64,000 nucleotides of DNA from Apostichopus japonicus (lineage: Eukaryota; Echinodermata; Holothuroidea; Aspidochirotida; Stichopodidae): assembly GCF_037975245.1 (NCBI RefSeq), contig NC_092563.1, forward strand, positions 23,344,960-23,408,959. The letters are read 5' to 3'. Below are positions 57,901-64,000 of this stretch, one piece after another (the first letter of the stretch is position 1; each line of letters opens with the position of its first letter). The position numbers and the translations under genes are program-made. The notes beneath the pieces were generated by a model. The model was not told where the DNA came from, did not search any database, and worked only from the letters and a program-made list of their open reading frames with translations.

Positions 57901-60900
57901 CCGACCTTACTGGAACAGAGCATGGACTGTTTGACGATCAACTAAATAAGATGTTTTGGTTATTCCAAAGTTGTTTTATTGCATTCCTTGTATGCTGTTT
58001 AGATAGCATCTTTGTACTGTCGTATTCAGTAACGGATACTCAATTTGCTTTATGTAGGTTGGAGATGATTTTATGAACAGGATACAATACGCAGCATCGA
58101 GATTACCGTACATGACCTGCGTGGGAAACCATGGTAAGTTAATTTTATGAATAGAATAAATATGCAGCATCAACATTACTGTACATGACCTGCGTAGGAA
58201 ACCATGGTAAGTTAATTTTATGAATAGAATACATATGCAGCATAAACAATTCTGTACATGACCAGTTTGGGAAACCATGGTAAGTTATGAATGAATTATG
58301 AATAGAATACAGTGCTGATGTAGGTAGGAGCTTGAATCTTTATGGGAGGCACCATGGGCCAGTCTCATTCTTCCTCGACTGTATATATAAAAGTCCTCCA
58401 ACTGAACGATTGATGATTGAAATGGAGCGTCATGTGTATATAAACATCTGCTGTAATTTGCCTTTCATGAAAAGTATCTGTAACGATGTTAAGTTGACAG
58501 CATCGATTACATTATGTGTACAATGTTAAGATCATACATGAAATGTGTGGGAAACCATGTTAAGTCGTATTAATGAATAACATACAGTATACTACGTCAG
58601 TGTAAACCTTACATAAAGTTAAACAAAATGTGGTTTCTAATCAAAAATAGATCTGTTTACTTACCCCTGTACATATAACATAAAATACTAGATATCCCTT
58701 CAAATCCTCTGCCTGCCACTTTCTATGTATCACATGACACTGGAGTGTGATCCCTGGGTACACAGTATTCAAGGTACTATGGCTTGTAACTGACAGCCCC
58801 TCACCACCACCCCAAACATCCCCAAGCAAAGAAATGGCCATATAGGGATTGCCACCAATTACGAGCTGAATAGCTCAATTGGTAGAGTGTCGAATTTGTG
58901 ATGCTGCGGTCAGTGGTTTGAATCTCATTCTAGCCAAAGATTTGGGTACTCTTTTCGATTTTTTTTCTTTTTTGACTACAATTGTTTTGTATTGTTGGAG
59001 GGATATACAAGATGAGGTATGAACCTATGAATGCATGTGCTCTGCACTGCAGAAATTGTTTTTCTTCACCAGCCCGCCCCCTTGATGTTCGCTGTTCTTC
59101 TTCTTGCAAAGAGTTTACCTATACCACACAAATTGTGCAAATTTTAACTATATTCAACAGAAATTGCCTGGGACACCTTTAGTCACTATCGGTACAGATT
59201 TTCCATGCCTGGAGTGGAATGGCCCACACCAGTTGACAGATTATTTTACAGTTTTGATATGGGCCCAGTTCATTTTATTAGGTGAGTTGTTTGTATATAT
59301 GTATATACCAGACTGCTATACCTGGGTTCTTTCTTTCATCATATGCTCTTTCAGTCAGTAGCACCCAACGATGCAACGCTTCTCTCAGACTTTCATAAGT
59401 CTGAATAAATCTATTCCAATTTCCCTGAAAGGTGTATCTGCAATGTAAACAATGCCACTGGTGTAATGTTTCAATAATTTAAAAGTAATGTAAACGATAG
59501 ATGCATTTGTCAGAAGAAACGTACCGTTCACTTTCTGGCATTAAAACAATAAGAGACCCACCCACAGCTCCGTTAACAAACTTACAGTTTCATTAAAAGA
59601 CTCACAGATTATCATATTGATGATCCCCTCTCTAGCTACTCCACAGAAGTTCATTTTGCTCGGGAAGGCAGAGACATCGCCAAGCAAGTGGCCTGGTTAC
59701 AAGAAGATCTTCAGGAGGCTAACACCAACAGGAACAATAGGCCCTGGGTGATAGCGTTTGGTCACCGTCCTATGTACTGCTCCAACAACGACCGAGACGA
59801 CTGCACAAAGGAAGACTCTAAAGTGAGACAGGGGTGAGTCGAGTTATATTTGGTTCCATCTTCCCAGTTTCTATGATAAACGGCCTCGGTAACACCTCAC
59901 CCATTTTTAAAACTTTATCAATTTCTTATAACAGATGATAAGAATTTTTGTTCATGTAGTAGTGTGGACATTTCTTCAATAGTGCAATGGTCTGGTCGTA
60001 AACCGATCATTTCTGCCTTCAGTGCGTAGCGTATGTACAGCATTGAAGACTCGCCCCAAACCGTGTGCGGCCATCTGGGAAAGTTGCTTGCAAGTGACGT
60101 TTTGTTTGTGTCGCTACAAAATGCAGACAGTAATGAAACGTGATAACTTGTTATCTTTAGCTGGACCTGAGATGTCCATCGCTGTATCGTTTCTACACTG
60201 TGCTGTGGGTATTGACCACAGCTGTATGTACTGACTGTACACTGGTGTCTAATTACCGACGGTAGCAAGCTGTGTGTGTGTTTTGTGGGATCGATGGTGG
60301 TGTCTAATACTTCTGTTACACCTCATTCGAAACTAGGTCAGATTACCGGCATTAGAAGTTTCTATTTGCGCGAGTCTTCACACCCTTTAATGATTATGTT
60401 ATGGGTGTTTTTGCTGCAGATTTGAGAAGCTTTTCTACGACGAAGGAGTGGATATCATCGTGGAGGCGCACGAGCATTCCTACGAACGTTTCTGGCCGAT
60501 GTACGGAGGGGAAGTGACTCAGCGCAATTACACAAACCCTCGGGCTCCGGTGCACATCATCGGCGGTGCTGCAGGGTGTAACGAGTTTGACAAGGTCTGC
60601 ATTAATCCAATATTCGGACCAAAAGGTGAGAAAATATCAATCTCAGATAAATATGTCTTTTTTAGCTCCTTTAGAAAGATCACAAACCCTTTTCATATAC
60701 GTATATAGATCCAGTAGGTTAAAATATTTAATGTTGTAAAGTACATCTGGAGTCGATCTATCCTGAATGGTATTACCGATCACTATTGTGATTCGGGATG
60801 CTTCACCTTTCCTCCAAAAACCTGGATAATTTAAAACCCTTAAGAAGGTTGGATAAATTGGATATACTTACTGCCCAGTAGTCACATGATTGCAACCTGT

Positions 60901-61846
60901 ACCTCTACAAGTGTCAGAAATTGATAATTATGGCTAGAAGATGATTTGAATAAGTGACATCATCCAATTTTGGGGGCAGTAGGGATTGAAACTAGGGGCG
61001 TGGTCTATGTTTGAACATAATGCGTCGCAAGTTATCATGACATCTATCCGATGCCTCAGCAAAGAAGTGGTTTATGTATGGGTCGCCCCCCTCCCACCCC
61101 CCCCCAAAATAATGGCTGGAGGGCTCAATTTAAAGTAAAGCACTGGAAATGTAACTCTTGAGTTTACTTATTGAGATCCCATTTTAGCCTTCATCTTCTA
61201 CTCTCCCTTAAAATTTACAGTTGTCTACACAACGACAAAAAACTACAAATTTGACTGCATTTTCAAATTTTCTGGTAGAGTCGTAAAATACTGCCTAGAC
61301 ACACAGTTGAGGTGCCAGAATAATGTTCCTTGTTTTGACCCGAACAATTTAGAGTCATCTGTCTAAGATGCAATAAGACACAAGATACAACACGACACAA
61401 CAATTTCCATTGCACTGTCCAATCCTGATAATCCTGCTTCACAATGGAGCTATGCTGTACAGAATAGCTGCATGGTATCACTAACATGTTTCTGACACAT
61501 CATTCTGTTCTTTCATATGTACCACGTGGATGTGACATTCCCTACTTTCAAATATATCTATCATAAAACTACTCCTCATCAGATTTTGGCAACTTAACTC
61601 TTCTTCTGTTTAATGTATTTCTTGACCTTTCTTGCATTTGACTCGTCTTTGTTCTCAGGTCCTTGGTCAGCTTTCCGTTCCTGGTTTCCCGGTCTGTACG
61701 GTGTCGGTAAGCTTTTCGTGGTCAACGCAACTCACCTTCACTGGCAGCAACTACTGGCCTTAAACGAACAGACGCTGGATCACTTCTGGATACACCAAGA
61801 GCACCACGGACCCTTTCCACACAGAACTGAAGAAAGCACCATGTGA
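54731..61846 (+). CDS. ACP7: Purple acid phosphatase type 7 (9 exons, whole gene)
   Basis: A metallophosphoesterase predicted to be secreted or lysosomal, with a binuclear metal centre. Nine exons join in phase to 516 residues. Order: signal peptide (about 1-26), a poorly conserved acidic/Ser-rich stretch to about residue 100, a fibronectin-like N-domain (IHLAYGETPSEMVVMW, LPGTQYYYLV), then the catalytic domain. All five purple acid phosphatase motifs are present: GDMG (D213), GDFAY (D243, Y246), GNHE (N278), GHRPMYC (H363) and AHEHSYER (H403, H405). The human protein has 438 residues; the excess here is mainly the N-terminal insert. The GNHE codon is split across exons 5 and 6. The gene looks intact. 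Confidence 0.95.
54924..55682 (+). other. ACP7 intron 1
   Basis: AT-rich; no recognisable feature. Confidence 0.6.
55683..56002 (+). CDS. ACP7: ACP7 exon 2, start of the N-terminal domain
   Basis: Acceptor TTTAAAAAG, donor GCT|GTAAGT, phases 1 and 0. Encodes a KR-containing linker (VVKRSAES), then PEQIHLAYGETPSEMVVMW and a following YGL-type strand, typical of this phosphatase family. Confidence 0.93.
56003..56695 (+). other. ACP7 intron 2
   Basis: No recognisable feature. Confidence 0.6.
56696..56788 (+). CDS. ACP7: ACP7 exon 3
   Basis: Acceptor CGTTTATAG, donor ACT|GTAAGT, phase 0. Encodes NLLPGTQYYYLVKTND and the FTTMKDGT strand that ends the N-terminal domain. Confidence 0.94.
56789..57481 (+). 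mobile_element. ACP7 intron 3, with a decayed tRNA-type SINE remnant near 57040-57110
   Basis: GGCTCGAATCCCATTCTAGCC near 57056 resembles a tRNA B box and matches a similar string near 58915, so both may belong to one SINE family. A C run lies near 56835. Nothing else is seen. Confidence 0.45.
57482..57637 (+). CDS. ACP7: ACP7 exon 4, metal motifs I and II
   Basis: Acceptor CCTTTTCAG, donor AAG|GTAATT, phase 0. Encodes IIMFGDMGTRGG with D213 and IIHTGDFAYDL with D243 and Y246. Confidence 0.96.
58058..58133 (+). CDS. ACP7: ACP7 exon 5, leading to motif III
   Basis: Acceptor TTTATGTAG, donor CATG|GTAAGT, phases 0 and 1. Encodes DDFMNRIQYAASRLPYM, then TCVGNH. Its 3' end and donor are repeated downstream. 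Confidence 0.94.
58072..58570 (+). repeat. Tandem copies of the ACP7 exon 5 3' end and donor
   Basis: The stretch ATGAAYAGRATACAATACGC ... GGGAAACCATG|GTAAGTT is present at about 58072-58144, 58148-58217 and 58217-58290. Donor GTs lie at 58134, 58207 and 58280, an exact 73-base period. More decayed pieces follow near 58297 and 58520-58570, where the donor is mutated to TTAAGT. Extension to the second donor hits a TGA six codons after CAT. Confidence 0.9.
58571..59160 (+). mobile_element. Rest of ACP7 intron 5, with a tRNA-like SINE remnant at about 58860-58940
   Basis: TAGCTCAATTGGTAGAG (A box) and GGTTTGAATCTCATTC (B box) form a tRNA-like head. The cloverleaf is too degenerate to be a functional tRNA gene. 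Confidence 0.55.
59161..59281 (+). CDS. ACP7: ACP7 exon 6
   Basis: Acceptor TTCAACAG, donor TTAG|GTGAGT, phases 1 and 2. Completes GNHE and encodes YRYRFSMPGVEWP, then LFYSFDMGPVHFIS, matching the RFSMPG and LWYSWDLGPAHI blocks of human ACP7. It does not start with Met and is easily missed. Confidence 0.94.
59282..59635 (+). other. ACP7 intron 6
   Basis: No recognisable feature. Confidence 0.6.
59636..59833 (+). CDS. ACP7: ACP7 exon 7, motif IV
   Basis: Acceptor CTCTCTAG, donor AGGG|GTGAGT, phases 2 and 2. Encodes STEVHFAREGRDIAKQVAWL and AFGHRPMYCSNNDRDDCT, including metal ligand H363. Confidence 0.95.
59834..60419 (+). repeat. ACP7 intron 7, largely a probable dispersed repeat (about 59930-60380)
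   Basis: Composition differs from the flanks, and GGTGTCTAAT occurs twice (about 60244, 60299). An antisense 116-codon open frame has no family resemblance. Repeat status is a guess from texture. Confidence 0.35.
60420..60625 (+). CDS. ACP7: ACP7 exon 8, motif V
   Basis: Acceptor TTTGCTGCAG, donor AAAG|GTGAGA, phases 2 and 1. Encodes IIVEAHEHSYERFWPMYGG with H403 and H405, then HIIGGAAGCNE. Confidence 0.96.
60626..61658 (+). other. ACP7 intron 8
   Basis: C run near 61089-61106. Otherwise no recognisable feature. Confidence 0.6.
61659..61846 (+). CDS. ACP7: ACP7 exon 9 (last) with stop
   Basis: Acceptor TTGTTCTCAG, phase 1, TGA at 61844-61846. Encodes GPWSAFRSWFPGLYGVGKL and THLHWQQL, as in the family's C-terminal region. 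The tail is His-rich and has no membrane anchor. Confidence 0.95.
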
Positions 61847-64000
61847 AACAAAAAATAACATGCTGGATGAACCAAGGCACTGAAGAACCATAATAGTGAT
61901 TCTTCAGCTGTGTGAACCAATGAAGAACCACAGCATTGGGGGACCACGGTTGAGATGTTTTGATTAATAGTGAACATTAACTGGGTGTGCCATTACCACC
62001 TTTACAAATCAGTCAAAGTATATATTGAAAAGCGAGTCAAGGAATGGCAAGATATCGTTCACGGCATTGAATTTAATTTCTAGTCGATAATATCAAACTA
62101 ATAATTTCATACGGTACGTCAAAAATCCACAAATCGTTTCAATTTGATTACGCAAATGCGCAATGACACTCCAATTTTGGTAATCGATCTAGAATTGCGT
62201 ATTTCGCCATAAATAGCTGAAACATCACCAGTTTGTGCCAATTCTGGAAGGTGAAGCTGTGTCGTGATATCGGACAACTCATGTACAAACTGCAGTTTGA
62301 TATCGAGATATGTCACCTAGTTAAACAAAGCTTTGTTGCAAGTACTGGGTCAGTCATATTTTAACTTACCATTTTATGTCAATCAAATCTACATGCAGAG
62401 TCTTGGCCCAAGTTCCCCTGTGCGGCTGAAAAATTCTGCAAGACGAGTGTAAACATTTAGACGATTAATAACTAATAACAGAGCCGTCCATATCTGCCTT
62501 CCATTGTCTTTGTGACGTAGAACTGGTTGTTTGAGGTTAATTTAGGGGTAATTATTTTATTTTCGGCCAAGAATTATTCAGTAAATCTTTATTTCCATGA
62601 GCAGAGATATTTATTATTTCTCTTCCCATTCGATGAGTTTAATCAACATGTATAATACTGGGGTAACAAAAAAAATTTGTTTCAGTTTAACTTCTCTTTT
62701 CAAAGCCAAATTCTTTTCATACTGCCCGTTAAAGAGTTACTTAACATGAAAGCAATAATTAAAGGCCAGATACATATCATGATAATTATGATGATACCTT
62801 GCCAAAATGTCAACTAAATCTCAGGATTTGTAATCCTGGGGTGACTGGTTCAAATCCTACCACAAATATTCTCTTCCAAGATTTCTAGAAAGGTAAACAT
62901 TGGTCACATGTGGTCCCACTGTTTGTGAACCTGCCAACACCACACATGGAGAAAATTTGTCTCACTGAAATGTGTTGTTATCTATTGTGACCCACCTCAA
63001 TATCTAGGGACAATATGATGGATTGATGAAGCTTCCAGTCGAAGGCTTTTTCAATTTTAATCCAATCAAGTTTTGCCAGTTTCGTCAATATGGATAACAT
63101 CTTCAATGTCGAATTAGTAGTTAAACATAATAAACACTCACTGATGAAGTTTATCAAAGATTTTTAGTAGAAGAAAATTTGATGTTTAAAAAAGTGCAAT
63201 ATTGAGTCAAGATGTGTGATTTCTCAAAAGACGTCATATCTTGATAAAAACAGAAAATTTACAGCGGAAAATGCTTTCCTTAAAAGAATGTACCTCAAAA
63301 TAGTAGATACATGATTTTTTTTCTATATTATGATTTTTGTAAAGTTAGAGGCATACATAGAAATGGTACATTGATAGGCTATTGAAACGCCTGGCTCTCT
63401 GATGGACAACTGTCATTGTTGAAATCTTGTGAACCAGCAGTGCCTCAAGAATAAAATTTGAATTTGAATATGATATTTTATTATTTATTTATATTGAATA
63501 CTGTATGATGTTCATGTGTGAATGTTCATGTGCATCTAGGCATGTGCATAGTTTGTACCTTTGTGTGTGGGAGGGGGAGGGGGAGGGGAGGGATGTGGAG
63601 TGGAGGATGGGCACACTGTTCAGGTGGAACCATATTTTCTAATTGTATAGCTTTGAGGTTTGGTAGTGGAATATATAAGTGATTCCAGGATTAATTTTTG
63701 TCTTCCTTTTTTTTTTCTTCAAAAAAAAGTTGGATTAAGAATTTTCTTTAGGAGTTTTTTTTTTATTGTGCCAAATATTGTGTGATAATAATAAGGGGGA
63801 GGGCAGGGTGAGGTACATAATTATATTATCATTATCAGATAGTATGATATAGGCAGGAATTTAATACCAAGTTGTTTCATACATTTGGATATATAATTAA
63901 TCATAACCTTCATTTTCCATGAATGACCCGTAAATGTTTGCAAAACTTTCATACTGTTAATCAGCCAATAAAGAAAAAGGTAATACCAAGCCTTATAGTT
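61847..64000 (+). other. ACP7 3' UTR and downstream DNA
   Basis: No further gene is recognised. A tRNA-like B box (GGTTCAAATCC near 62850) may be another SINE remnant. A G-rich run lies near 63567-63600. Confidence 0.55.
63450..63455 (+). terminator. Candidate ACP7 polyadenylation signal
   Basis: AATAAA, followed after about 35-70 bases by a GT-rich stretch (TTCATGTGTGAATG). A second AATAAA lies near 63967. Either could end the transcript. Confidence 0.35.

Noticed and set aside
58861-58935. tRNA gene
   Set aside because: A and B boxes are visible, but the stems do not pair well and similar fragments recur nearby; a SINE remnant is more likely.
58134-59635. Loss of the ACP7 exon after GNH, suggesting a pseudogene
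   Set aside because: The exon is at 59161-59281, in phase, with RFSMPG and GPVHFIS. It had been hidden by lacking a Met.

Overview
The window is intron-rich eukaryotic DNA, AT-rich, with phase-matched GT-AG exons, SINE-like repeats, minisatellites and one large satellite. Gene content and protein similarity fit an invertebrate animal. A marine deuterostome such as an echinoderm is my best guess, but that is inference and not proven by the sequence. Three protein genes can be joined completely, exon by exon, with every splice phase consistent.

(1) Plus strand, 1952-44510: a 22-exon, 1105-residue transmembrane adenylyl cyclase of the ADCY2/4/7 class. It has two six-helix membrane bundles and two cyclase domains, with all metal-, purine- and transition-state-binding residues present. 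(2) Minus strand, 52636-48388: a 6-exon, 222-residue POP4/Rpp29 protein, the RNase P/MRP subunit p29. (3) Plus strand, 54731-61846: a 9-exon, 516-residue secreted purple acid phosphatase (ACP7/PAPL type) with all five metallophosphatase motifs. POP4 and ACP7 are transcribed divergently from a 2.1 kb spacer. The cyclase and POP4 converge on a 3.9 kb spacer.

The outstanding feature is at 36759-41112. The last 4.35 kb of cyclase intron 17 is a tandem array whose unit (55/56 bp, with a rarer 78 bp form) is the junction between intron 17 and exon 18 itself: polypyrimidine tract, AG acceptor and the first 34 bases of the exon. I count 77 copies, and only the last continues into exon 18. Every other acceptor examined leads to an early stop, so a working cyclase mRNA needs the most distal of about 77 near-identical 3' splice sites. 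A 7-base direct repeat (AAATGAA), present once in the intron and once in the exon, explains how the first duplication could have arisen.

Two smaller cases of the same kind lie in the window. The acceptor end of cyclase exon 14 is present three times, all in frame (31690, 31765, 31822). The donor end of ACP7 exon 5 is present three times with a 73-base period, plus decayed copies (58072-58570). Splice-junction tandem duplication therefore recurs in this region.

The rest is introns and spacers holding SINE-like elements, a foldback element near 17.5 kb with a truncated relative at 0.15 kb, several minisatellites and simple repeats. No CRISPR, prophage, operon or other bacterial-type feature is present.
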